Below, piece after piece: positions 27,511 through 35,226 of a stretch of DNA of 64,000 nucleotides (within the stretch, counting starts at the first letter, position 1; each line of letters starts with the position of its first letter). The position numbers were made by a program, and so were the translations under genes. Source of the DNA: Polyangium sp. 6x1 (GTDB lineage Bacteria > Myxococcota_A > Polyangia > Polyangiales > Polyangiaceae). The notes below the pieces were generated by a model that was given only the letters and a program-made list of their open reading frames with translations, ran no database searches and was not told the DNA's origin. The stretch lies in contig NZ_JARZHH010000002.1 of NCBI RefSeq assembly GCF_029946515.1, positions 372,001 through 436,000 of the forward strand. The letters are read 5' to 3'.

Positions 27511-29916
27511 ATGAAAGGCTTACAGCGTCAGAAAAGCTTCCTGGGGAAGCGCGCGGCCCGAGCGGCCCTCTCGATGGTCGTAGCCACCATGGCGGCTGGC
27601 GCCGCAGGCTGCCTCGATCGCCCGATCGAGCCCGTCGAGCCCCGTATCACGGCCACGATCGTCGAGCGGCTCACCCAGAGCTCGGTCGACAAGATCGACA
27701 TCCTCCTCGCCATCGACAACTCGCGGTCGATGGCCGACAAGCAGCAAATCCTCGCGCTCGCGGTGCCCGACCTCGTGGCGGGCCTCGTGAACCCGCGCTG
27801 CGTCGACGACAACGGCGTGCCCGTGTCCGCGATGCAGCAGCCGAGCTACCCGACGCAGGACTGCCCCGCTGGCACCAAGCGCGAGTTCCAGCCGATCCTC
27901 GACATCCACATCGGCGTCATCAGCTCCAGCATCGGCGGCCACGGCGCCGACTCGTGTCCGAACTCCATCGCGAGCAGCAAGGAGTGCTCGCCGCAGCCGA
28001 ACACGACGAACAACGACAAGGGTCACCTGCTCTCGCGCCTCAACCAGTGCGGCGGCGCCTCGGTCGACACCTATCCGTACGGCACGGGCAGCACGGACAA
28101 GGGCTTCCTCGCCTGGGATCCGGAGCAGAAGCTCTCGCCGCTCGGCGAGGCCGACATCCCGAGCCTGCAGCAAGACCTGCGCGACATGGTCATCGGCACG
28201 GGCCAGATCGGCTGCGGTTACGAGTCCCAGCTCGAGAGCATCTACCGCTTCCTCGCGGACCCCGAGCCGTACGAGACGATCTCCATCGTCAACAACCGCG
28301 CCACGCCCGACGGCACGGACACGATCCTCCTGCAGCAGCGCGCCGAGTTCATGCGGCCCGACTCGCTGCTCGCGATCGTCATGCTCACCGACGAGAACGA
28401 CTGCTCGATCAAGGAGTACGGCCAGTTCTACTACGTCGGTCAGCTCCAGATCGGCAACACGAACGTGCGCATGCCGCGCGCGCGCCAGGAGTGCGCCGCC
28501 GATCCGAACGACCCGTGCTGCAAGTCGTGCGGCATGGACAAGGGTAGCTGCCCCGACGATCCGACCTGCGTGAACCCGCAGGGCGGCAATGCGGTGCTCA
28601 GCCTCGAGGAGGACGACATCAACCTGCGCTGCTGGGATCAGAAGCGCCGCTTCGGCATCGACTTCCTCTACCCGACCTCGCGCTACGTCCAGGCGTTCTC
28701 GGCCGCGGACATCCCGAACCGCGCGGGTGACCTCGTCCCGAACCCGATCTTCTCGGACCTGAACCCCCAGGACGACATCACGAACATCCGCGACGCCGGC
28801 CTCGTGTTCTTCGCCGGTATCGTCGGCGTGCCCTGGCAGGACATCGCCCGCGACAAGACCGACCTGTCGAAGGGCTTCAAGAACGCGAACGAGCTCAACG
28901 CGCCCATCGGCGCGAGCGGCGAGTCGACCTGGGACGTCATCCTCGGCAGCGAGAAGACGGGCAACAAGCCGCTCGATCCGCTCATGATCGAGTCGGTCAC
29001 GAAGCGCACGGGCACGAACCCGATCACGGGCGATCCGCTCGCCGATGCCTCCACGCCGAACGCGAACCCGCTGAACGGCCACGAGTGGACGATCGCGAAC
29101 GACGACCTCCAGTACGCGTGCATCTTCCCGCTGCCCGCCGCGAGTCAGCTCGACTGCACGAACACGAACCTCACGGCCTGCGACTGCTTCGAGGCGAACA
29201 ACGACAACCCCCTCTGCCAGCAGGACCCGAACAACGGCAACGCGCCGACGCTCCAGGTCCGCGCGAAGGCGTACCCCGGCATCCGTCCGCTCGAGGTCAT
29301 GCGTGACCTCGGCGATCAGGGCATCGTCGCCTCCGTGTGCCCCGCGAAGATCGAGGACGTCGACCTCGACAAGCCGGACTTCGGGTATCGCCCGGCCATC
29401 GGCTCGATCATCGACCGCCTGAAGAGCGCCCTCAAGGGCCAGTGCCTGCCCCGTACGCTCACGCCCGACGGCAGCGGCAACGTGCCGTGCCTCATCCTCG
29501 AGGCGCGCAACACGCAGGGTGCCGGTTGCGTCTGCGACCCGGCCTTGGCTCGCACCGACATCCCGAGCGAGGGCCCGAAGGCGAAGGCGGTCGAGCTCGC
29601 GAAGGCGGATCCGGCGGCGGCGAAGGCCGGCTGGGACTGCTTCTGCGAGATCACGCAGCTCGGCGTGGAGGAGGGCACGCAAGACGCGCGCGCGGCCTGC
29701 CAGGACGACGCGAGCGAGGAGCCGCAGCTCAACGGCCAGCCGGTCAACGGCTGGTGCTACGTCGACGGGACGACCACGCCCCCGACCGGCAACGTCGAGA
29801 TCGTCCAGGATTGCCCGGCGAACGAGAAGCGCATCATCCGCTTCGTCGGCAAGGGCGAGGCGCAGCCGGGCTCGACGCTGTTCATCACCTGCTCGGGTGA
29901 TACGGGCGGCGGCTGA
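27511..29916 (+). CDS. Large Cys-rich lipoprotein with VWA-like MIDAS motif
   Basis: The protein has 801 residues. The signal peptide ends in lipobox AAGAAGC (Cys34). Soon after, KIDILLAIDNSRSMADKQ gives a DxSxS metal-ion-dependent adhesion site (Asp69, Ser71, Ser73) as in von Willebrand A domains, and LAIVMLTDENDCS resembles the second VWA acidic loop. The rest carries many Cys and Asn-rich loops (DPCCKSCGMDKGSC, CDCFEANNDNPLCQ). A long C-terminal half has no recognised family. The protein should sit on the outer membrane or cell surface. Similar large VWA-type lipoproteins are frequent in myxobacteria; ligands are unknown. It ends at a strong terminator. Confidence 0.8.
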   Translation: MKGLQRQKSFLGKRAARAALSMVVATMAAGAAGCLDRPIEPVEPRITATIVERLTQSSVDKIDILLAIDNSRSMADKQQILALAVPDLVAGLVNPRCVDDNGVPVSAMQQPSYPTQDCPAGTKREFQPILDIHIGVISSSIGGHGADSCPNSIASSKECSPQPNTTNNDKGHLLSRLNQCGGASVDTYPYGTGSTDKGFLAWDPEQKLSPLGEADIPSLQQDLRDMVIGTGQIGCGYESQLESIYRFLADPEPYETISIVNNRATPDGTDTILLQQRAEFMRPDSLLAIVMLTDENDCSIKEYGQFYYVGQLQIGNTNVRMPRARQECAADPNDPCCKSCGMDKGSCPDDPTCVNPQGGNAVLSLEEDDINLRCWDQKRRFGIDFLYPTSRYVQAFSAADIPNRAGDLVPNPIFSDLNPQDDITNIRDAGLVFFAGIVGVPWQDIARDKTDLSKGFKNANELNAPIGASGESTWDVILGSEKTGNKPLDPLMIESVTKRTGTNPITGDPLADASTPNANPLNGHEWTIANDDLQYACIFPLPAASQLDCTNTNLTACDCFEANNDNPLCQQDPNNGNAPTLQVRAKAYPGIRPLEVMRDLGDQGIVASVCPAKIEDVDLDKPDFGYRPAIGSIIDRLKSALKGQCLPRTLTPDGSGNVPCLILEARNTQGAGCVCDPALARTDIPSEGPKAKAVELAKADPAAAKAGWDCFCEITQLGVEEGTQDARAACQDDASEEPQLNGQPVNGWCYVDGTTTPPTGNVEIVQDCPANEKRIIRFVGKGEAQPGSTLFITCSGDTGGG

Positions 29917-29951
29917 GCTCGACCGCACCTGACCTCCTGAGACCGTAACGT

Positions 29952-29984
29952 GACGAGGCCCGGCATCGGGCCTCGTCGCGTTTT
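29952..29984 (+). terminator. Rho-independent terminator after the VWA-like lipoprotein gene
   Basis: This is a perfect 11-bp stem, GACGAGGCCCG (29952-29962) with CGGGCCTCGTC (29967-29977), GCAT loop, then GCGTTTT. It isolates the lipoprotein gene from the response regulator 22 bp further on. Confidence 0.9.
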
Positions 29985-29992
29985 GTGATAAG
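29984..29992 (+). promoter_or_regulatory. Extended -10 of the OmpR-type regulator gene
   Basis: TGTGATAAG gives TG-n-GATAAG (four of six -10 positions plus the extended TG), just after the terminator. It ends 13 nt before the GTG at 30006, which argues against an upstream GTG at 29985 as the start. Confidence 0.4.
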
Positions 29993-30005
29993 ACGGCGCC
30001 CCGAG

Positions 30006-30701
30006 GTGACGTCGAAGAAGAAGATCCTGATCATCGAGGACGAACCCCACATCGTCCTCGGCCTGACCGACGCGCTCGAGTTCGAGGGGTTCTCCGTCGT
30101 CTCGGCCGGCACGGGCAACGCGGGCGTGCAGCTCGCGCGGCAGGAGAAGCCGCAGGCGGTCCTGCTCGACCTGATGCTGCCCGACACGAACGGGTTCAAG
30201 GTCTGCGAGGAGCTGCGCCGCTGGGATGCGTTCATCCCGATCATCATCCTCACGGCGCGTGGCCAGGAGCTCGACAAGATCCGCGGCCTCGACGCGGGCG
30301 CTGACGACTACGTCACGAAGCCCTTCAGCGTCGGCGAGCTCATCGCCCGCATGCGCGCGATCTTCCGCCGCACCACGCGCGGGCCTGGGGATCCGACGCC
30401 CGAGATCTTCACGATCGGGCAGGCCAAGATCAACATGACGACCCACACGGTCGCGCGCGGCACGAAGTCGAGCCCGCTCTCGTTCTACGAGGTCGAGCTC
30501 TTGCGCCTGCTCTACGAGCGCGTCGGCCAGCCCGTCTCGCGCGAGGAGATCTTGCAGAAGGTCTGGGGCATCGAGGGTTCACCGACGAACCGCACCGTCG
30601 ACAACTTCATCGTCAAGCTGCGCAAGAAGGTCGAGAAGTCCCCGGACAAACCGCAGCACATCCTGACGGTGTACGGACACGGCTACAAGCTGGCGCCCTG
30701 A
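30006..30701 (+). CDS. OmpR/PhoB-family response regulator (orphan)
   Basis: The protein has 231 residues. The receiver domain is complete: acidic pocket IIEDE (11-13), phospho-acceptor Asp55 in VLLDLMLP, Thr in IILTARG and Lys in [14 protein letters not shown]. The C-terminal winged helix shows [20 protein letters not shown], the EILQKVWG recognition region, [15 protein letters not shown] and the GHGYKLAP end. It is a DNA-binding transcription factor activated by phosphorylation. The GTG at 30006 gives [13 protein letters not shown], a normal start, and follows an extended -10. No histidine kinase is adjacent, so its partner is elsewhere. It converges on an exported protein gene 3 bp away. 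Confidence 0.92.
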   Translation: MTSKKKILIIEDEPHIVLGLTDALEFEGFSVVSAGTGNAGVQLARQEKPQAVLLDLMLPDTNGFKVCEELRRWDAFIPIIILTARGQELDKIRGLDAGADDYVTKPFSVGELIARMRAIFRRTTRGPGDPTPEIFTIGQAKINMTTHTVARGTKSSPLSFYEVELLRLLYERVGQPVSREEILQKVWGIEGSPTNRTVDNFIVKLRKKVEKSPDKPQHILTVYGHGYKLAP

Positions 30702-30703
30702 GA

Positions 30704-31504
30704 TCAGCGCAGGGGCAGCGCGTTGCGCACGTCGACGGGGACGCTGACGATGTCCTTCCGGAGCCGCGCGGCGTCGAGGCCGCCGAGGCTCGTGCCTTCG
30801 CGGAGCTGGCGCGCTTCGAGGTAGAGGCCGGGGCGACCGCGGAACGCGCTGTCACCGACGAAGCCGAGCTCGTCACCCGCTTCGAGCGGCGCGCCGACGA
30901 CCGCACGTTCGCTCGGCCGATCGAGGTTGCCGTGCACGAGGAGCACCTGCCGCAGACGGCCTCCGTCGCGCACGAGGTGCGCCGTGACGACCGTCGCGCC
31001 GAGCATCTCCCCGACGAACGCGACCTCCGCCGGGCCCTCCTGCCCTTCGAGCGCGAGCGACACGACCGCATCTCCGCTCGACGCATCGAGGAGCACGGCG
31101 CCGGGCCCAGGCGCGACGTCGCCCGCTTCGAGCGAGAGGCCGAAGGGTCGATCGAGCCCCGCGAGCACCGACGGCGTTGCCTCGGCCGCGAGCGGGAAGC
31201 GGTACGCCGCGACCTCGACGGGCCGCTCCGGCCGACGCGGCACGAGCGTGCTCCGCTCCGTCGCGGCCTCCGGGCCCTCGGCGAGCTCGTCCTGGCCGTC
31301 TGGCTGCGCCCGACCCGGCGGGGGCAGGGGGATGCACACGTCGCCCTCGGGCAACGTGCGCGGGCCACACGACGCGGCCACGCCCGGCGCGACGGTGGAG
31401 GGCGTTGGCGCGGCCTCGGGCGCCTTTCGCCTGGGGGTTTTCCCGAGCGCACCGAGGGCCGCGAGCAGGGCGGCGAGGGCGGCGGCCCGGACGAGCGGCT
31501 GCAT
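30704..31504 (-). CDS. Exported protein with degenerate M23 peptidase-like domain
   Basis: The protein has 266 residues. The N-terminal hydrophobic segment ([16 protein letters not shown]) is a signal peptide or anchor, followed by a Pro/Ala-rich stretch and a [19 protein letters not shown] motif with two Cys. The C-terminal 110 residues follow an M23/LytM-like plan: [10 protein letters not shown], a single [24 protein letters not shown] and LYLEARQL. There, active enzymes would have a G-x-H-L-H-x-E strand. The zinc-binding His residues are mostly replaced, so a catalytically dead LytM-type regulator of cell-wall hydrolases is likely. A GGCTATAGCC palindrome at 31512-31521 places a TATAGC -10 on the minus strand next to the ATG. 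Confidence 0.55.
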   Translation of the reverse strand: MQPLVRAAALAALLAALGALGKTPRRKAPEAAPTPSTVAPGVAASCGPRTLPEGDVCIPLPPPGRAQPDGQDELAEGPEAATERSTLVPRRPERPVEVAAYRFPLAAEATPSVLAGLDRPFGLSLEAGDVAPGPGAVLLDASSGDAVVSLALEGQEGPAEVAFVGEMLGATVVTAHLVRDGGRLRQVLLVHGNLDRPSERAVVGAPLEAGDELGFVGDSAFRGRPGLYLEARQLREGTSLGGLDAARLRKDIVSVPVDVRNALPLR

Positions 31505-31660
31505 CGTCCATGGCTATAGCCCAGGCCGAGGCGCTGTTCGAGTCGAGGACGGGCGCCTCCGCCGAGGACGGCGCCCTACGAACGTTCAGGGGGCCCCTGC
31601 AGCGCGTCCGTGGGCGGCTCGGCTTGCGTCAGCGCGAGGCTGTTGATAGCTCCTGTCTTC

Positions 31661-32350
31661 GTGCAAGACCGCTCCTCGATCGAAAAGTCTCTGAACGCGC
31701 TCTTTGACGCCGAACGCACGGTCCGCCGCGTGCATGACGAGCTCGCCGACAAGTCCGAAGGCACGCTCCTCGACGTGCTCACCGATGCGATTGCGGTCGC
31801 CCTCAAGGAGAGCGACGAGGACGAGTCCGCGCTGCGGCTCGTGCGGATCGCGTCGCTGCTCGGCGAGCTGCAAGGACCGCGGGTCGTCGACGCGATGATC
31901 GACGTCCTGTCGTCCGAGCACCCGGAGGCGCGCCGCGCCGCGGGCGAGCAGCTCGAGGAGCTCAGCTTCGAGCGGTTCAAGGAGGTCGCGCTGGGCATCG
32001 AGCGCGCGCTCCGGCGCCTGCCCGTCGGCTCGCCCGCGTTGCCCGAGCTCCCGTACATCCTCGCCGAGGTCCCCGAGCCCGGCGTCCCCAAGGTGATCGG
32101 CCAGTTCTTGAAGCACGAGGACGCCGACGCGGTCGCGGCTGCGATCGAGGCGCTCGTGCAGATCGGCGACCCGGCGTCGGCCCGGCTCATCGAGCCGCTC
32201 GTCGACGACACGCGCTCCGTCGAGCTCGAAGAGGACGGCTCGGACGCGACGACGGAGGTCACGATCGGCGAGCTCGCCGAGGAAGCGCTCGAGATGCTCG
32301 AGGCCGTGGGTGAGGACGAAGGAGACGGCGGGAACGGGAGAGCTTCGTGA
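31661..32350 (+). CDS. HEAT-repeat protein
   Basis: The protein has ~229 residues and is soluble. Repeated helix pairs of the HEAT/PBS-lyase type are visible: LVRIASLLGELQGPRVVDAM with LSSEHPEARRAAGEQLEEL, later PKVIGQFLKHEDADAVAAAI and EALVQIGDPASARLIEPLV. It ends in an acidic tail. Such solenoids mediate protein-protein contacts. The start is uncertain: the frame is open from 31610. GTG 31661 gives MQDRSSIEKSLNALF and lies just after TTGCGT/GATAGC promoter-like boxes. The stop overlaps the methyltransferase GTG start, so the two proteins are co-translated. Confidence 0.72.
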   Translation: MQDRSSIEKSLNALFDAERTVRRVHDELADKSEGTLLDVLTDAIAVALKESDEDESALRLVRIASLLGELQGPRVVDAMIDVLSSEHPEARRAAGEQLEELSFERFKEVALGIERALRRLPVGSPALPELPYILAEVPEPGVPKVIGQFLKHEDADAVAAAIEALVQIGDPASARLIEPLVDDTRSVELEEDGSDATTEVTIGELAEEALEMLEAVGEDEGDGGNGRAS

Positions 32351-33174
32351 GCCTCGGGACCCCGCTCACGGGGGCGGAGGCCACGATCTTCGACACATCG
32401 ATCATCCCGCGGTACCTCACGTATTTCGGTACGTCGGCCGTGGACATGGTGATCCCGTATTCACCGGCGACCGTGGCCGACATCGGCTGCCGCACGGGGT
32501 ACGTCGAGCCCATGCTCGCGGAGCGCCTGCCCGGCGCGAACATCGTCGGCGTCGATCCTTCGCCCGAGGCGCTCACGCTCGCGCGCGCGAAGGCGTCGGC
32601 GCTGACGGGCGTCAACGTGAGCCTCGAGCTCGCGACGGGCATGCCGCTGCCGCTGCCGGACGCGAGCTTCACGCATGGCCTGCTCGTGCATCCGGTCGTG
32701 AGCGCGCAGGCGCGGTATGCGCTGCTCGCGGAGCTTCGGCGCATCCTCGTCGTCGGCGGGCAGGGCCTCGTCGCGCTCCCCGTGCGCGGCTCGTTCCCCG
32801 AGATCTACGACATGCTGCGCGAGTACGCGTTGCGGCAGGACCTCGCGGATTTCGGCAAGGCCGTCGAGGTCGCGGCGGCGAGCCGTCCGACGATCGAGTC
32901 GCTCTCGGAGGAGCTCGAGAAGGTCGGGCTCGGCGAGGTCGACGTCGACGTGCAGCTCATCGGCGTCGCGTTCAACAGCGGCAAGGAGTTCCTGGACGAT
33001 CCGATCGCGCAGATGATCGTCTTCCCCGACATGCGCGCGCTGCTCGAAGCCGACCCCGGCGGCGTCGAGGCCGGCTTCCGTTACGTGAGCGACGCGATCA
33101 CGAAGTACTGGTCCGAGGGCACGTTCGAGCTGACGGTCAACATCGGCTGCGCGAGCGGGCGCCGGTTCGAGTAG
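32347..33174 (+). CDS. Class I SAM-dependent methyltransferase
   Basis: The protein has 275 residues. Rossmann-type SAM-binding motifs are present: motif I VADIGCRTGYVEPML, the acidic ribose-binding end of strand 2 in IVGVDPSPEAL, and ELATGMPLPLPDASFTHGLL at motif II/III, as in the Methyltransf_11 group. The C-terminal half after residue 180 does not match a specific subfamily. It is translationally coupled to the HEAT protein, which may help select its substrate. The substrate is unknown. It converges on the COG3014-type lipoprotein gene 10 bp away, across a small GCTTCG/CGAAGC hairpin. Confidence 0.78.
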   Translation: MSLGTPLTGAEATIFDTSIIPRYLTYFGTSAVDMVIPYSPATVADIGCRTGYVEPMLAERLPGANIVGVDPSPEALTLARAKASALTGVNVSLELATGMPLPLPDASFTHGLLVHPVVSAQARYALLAELRRILVVGGQGLVALPVRGSFPEIYDMLREYALRQDLADFGKAVEVAAASRPTIESLSEELEKVGLGEVDVDVQLIGVAFNSGKEFLDDPIAQMIVFPDMRALLEADPGGVEAGFRYVSDAITKYWSEGTFELTVNIGCASGRRFE

Positions 33175-33184
33175 TCGCTTCGAA

Positions 33185-34588
33185 TCAGCGAAGCACGAAG
33201 AACGGCACGAGCGCCCAGCCGCCCGCGTCTACTTTGACGTCGAACGTTCTGCGCTGCCCCCGCACTTCGAGCGTGATCGCATGCTTCCCCGCGGGCACAC
33301 GCGCCCTCGCGATCGCGATCCGCGCCGGCAGGGTCGACCACGAGCGCGTGTCGGGCGTGTCGAGCGCTGACATCGTCAGGCTCGTCGCGAAGCCGAGCAG
33401 CATGCCCACGGCCTCCGCGCTCCCGTCTCTGCGCTGCCGCTCGTCCTGCGCGGCGTTGATCCCTGCTGCCGTCGCGCCTGCCACGGCCACGCTCGCCGCC
33501 GTGCGCGCGAGCAGCCGCGTGATCGCGGCGAGCACCAGCGTCCCCTCGCGCTTGTGCCAGGCCGACCGCACCTCGCCTTCCACGTCGAGCGCCTGCTCCA
33601 GCGGCAAGATCTCCTCGCCGATCGACGCCTTCGGCACCTCGTAGCCGCCGCGGCCCTGGCCCAGCGTGGGGTAGTTGATCCACGCCACGGCGCCCTGGAG
33701 CACGAGCGAATCGACCTCCCTGCGCTCCATCGGCGAGAGCTCCTGCCCGACGATCTGCATCGCCATCCCGATCGGGATCCGCACCGGTGTCTTCGGCGGC
33801 ACCCGCCCGAAGCCCACGACGACCAGGATCTCCGCCTCGCCTGTCTCCTCCACGGGCGCGAGCGGCTCCGCGCCCTCCACGAGCGCGTCGACCGCCTCGT
33901 GGATCGTCGTCTTCTGCCCGCGCGTCAGCGCACGCAACGGATCGCGCAGCGACTTGTAGCGCGCGTATTCGAGCGCCTCGTCGTAGTGCAGGAGCGCCTC
34001 GTCGCGCGCCTTCGACTTCTCGTACGTGAAACCTGCGAGGTAACTCCCGAGCCCGAGCAGCGCGCCCTCGTCGCCCAGGCTCTCGATGTACTTCTGCATG
34101 ACCGCGAGCCGCCGCGCCTCCACGCGCGCGCCGTTGAGGTCGTGCCGCGCGAGGTAGCTCAGCATGTTGAGCGTGTTCAGCAGGAGTTTTTCGTACGCAG
34201 GCGCCTTGTATGGCCCCGCGTCGTCCGAGAACACGTAGCGGCCGATGTCGGCTGCTTTGCTCGTCGAGAGGTCAAGCACCTCGATGGCCTGATCCGCGGC
34301 GCCGAGGTCGCGCGAGGCCTGCTCGTACTTTCCCATCGCGAGGTGGATGCTGCCGCGGTCGAGCAGGAGCAGCGCTTCGTCGCGCGAGACGGGCGGGATC
34401 TCGCCCGGCGACTTCACGCCGAGCTCCTGATCGAGCGCGGCGACGGCTTGCTCCATCGAGCCGCGATCGAGCGCGGCGAGCGAGTCGCGCACGCGCACGT
34501 CGTGCCCGGCGCAGCCCGTGTTCGCGAGCGCGCCGAGCGCGAAGGTGATCACGCAGGCGGCGCGCCGGAGGCCGACGAGCGGGCCCAT
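33185..34588 (-). CDS. COG3014-type lipoprotein
   Basis: The protein has 467 residues. Lipobox ANTGC (Cys26) follows a hydrophobic signal. A TPR-like helical N-terminal half (LLLDRGSIHLAMGKYEQASRD, LLLNTLNMLSYLARHDLNGA, EALLHYDEALEYARYKS) leads to a beta-rich part with ILVVVGFGRVPPKTPVRIPI and a C-terminal Gly/Ala membrane-like segment. The organisation matches the uncharacterised COG3014 family that occurs next to LpoB-like lipoproteins. It starts 1 nt after the lpoB-like stop and is the last gene of the leuS operon. It probably acts with LpoB at the envelope; its molecular role is unknown. Confidence 0.75.
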   Translation of the reverse strand: MGPLVGLRRAACVITFALGALANTGCAGHDVRVRDSLAALDRGSMEQAVAALDQELGVKSPGEIPPVSRDEALLLLDRGSIHLAMGKYEQASRDLGAADQAIEVLDLSTSKAADIGRYVFSDDAGPYKAPAYEKLLLNTLNMLSYLARHDLNGARVEARRLAVMQKYIESLGDEGALLGLGSYLAGFTYEKSKARDEALLHYDEALEYARYKSLRDPLRALTRGQKTTIHEAVDALVEGAEPLAPVEETGEAEILVVVGFGRVPPKTPVRIPIGMAMQIVGQELSPMERREVDSLVLQGAVAWINYPTLGQGRGGYEVPKASIGEEILPLEQALDVEGEVRSAWHKREGTLVLAAITRLLARTAASVAVAGATAAGINAAQDERQRRDGSAEAVGMLLGFATSLTMSALDTPDTRSWSTLPARIAIARARVPAGKHAITLEVRGQRRTFDVKVDAGGWALVPFFVLR

Positions 34589-34589
34589 A

Positions 34590-35213
34590 TCAATCCTGGT
34601 TGATGAGGGCCTTCGTGAAGGCCGCCTTGTTTTGCCAGCGGACCGCGCTCGTCTCGGTCTCGATGACCTGCATGAACATGAAGTACTGCACGCGCCGCCC
34701 GCCGGCCGTGCGCTCGTCCGAGGTGTAGACCTTGCCGGTCATGTAGTACTTCGCGCCGAGCTGACGGCCGTACTGGGCCGCGTGGTTCGGATCGAACTGG
34801 CCGCCGTGCTGACGCTCGACCTCGGCGATCATCTGGTTTTGCCGCTCGCGGCTCACGACCGTGACGAGCTGCGAGTTCACCATGAAGGTCTCGGCGTCCG
34901 AGAGCACCGCCTGCAGCTGGCTGTCGATGTGCTGGCTCGTCTCGTTGAGCATCGGGAAGATCGCGAGCGTGGGATCGTCGCCCGCGTCGGCCCACGTCTT
35001 GGCGAGGGGCGAGGCCAAGAGGTGCTTCATGTTCTCGTGGAGCAGCTGCTCCATGTCGCGCTTGTCGATGCCCGTGCTCATCGGCGGGTCGTCGAGGCCC
35101 TCGACCTCCGAGCCGCGGACGAACACGGGGTCGCTCGAGCAGCCGGCGGCGAGCGACGCGAGCAGGGAAACGGCGAGGGCCGGGACGAGGCGAAGGAAGC
35201 TTCCGTTTTTCAT
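34590..35213 (-). CDS. LpoB-family penicillin-binding protein activator lipoprotein
   Basis: The protein has 207 residues. The signal peptide ends in lipobox SLAAGCSS (Cys25). The mature part has the LpoB fold markers DPTLAIFPMLNETSQHIDSQ, the VVSRERQNQMIAEVERQ helix and AKYYMTGKVYTSDERTAGGR followed by a YFMFMQVIETET strand. LpoB lipoproteins reach from the outer membrane to stimulate PBP1b-type peptidoglycan synthases. It lies 13 nt after leuS and 1 nt before the COG3014-type gene, with which LpoB homologues are commonly paired. Confidence 0.85.
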   Translation of the reverse strand: MKNGSFLRLVPALAVSLLASLAAGCSSDPVFVRGSEVEGLDDPPMSTGIDKRDMEQLLHENMKHLLASPLAKTWADAGDDPTLAIFPMLNETSQHIDSQLQAVLSDAETFMVNSQLVTVVSRERQNQMIAEVERQHGGQFDPNHAAQYGRQLGAKYYMTGKVYTSDERTAGGRRVQYFMFMQVIETETSAVRWQNKAAFTKALINQD

Positions 35214-35226
35214 GGTGATGGGACGC

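Noticed and set aside
29985-30701. Upstream GTG at 29985 as start of the OmpR-type regulator
   Set aside because: It abuts the terminator's T-run and lies before the extended -10 box. The GTG at 30006 gives the standard N-terminus.
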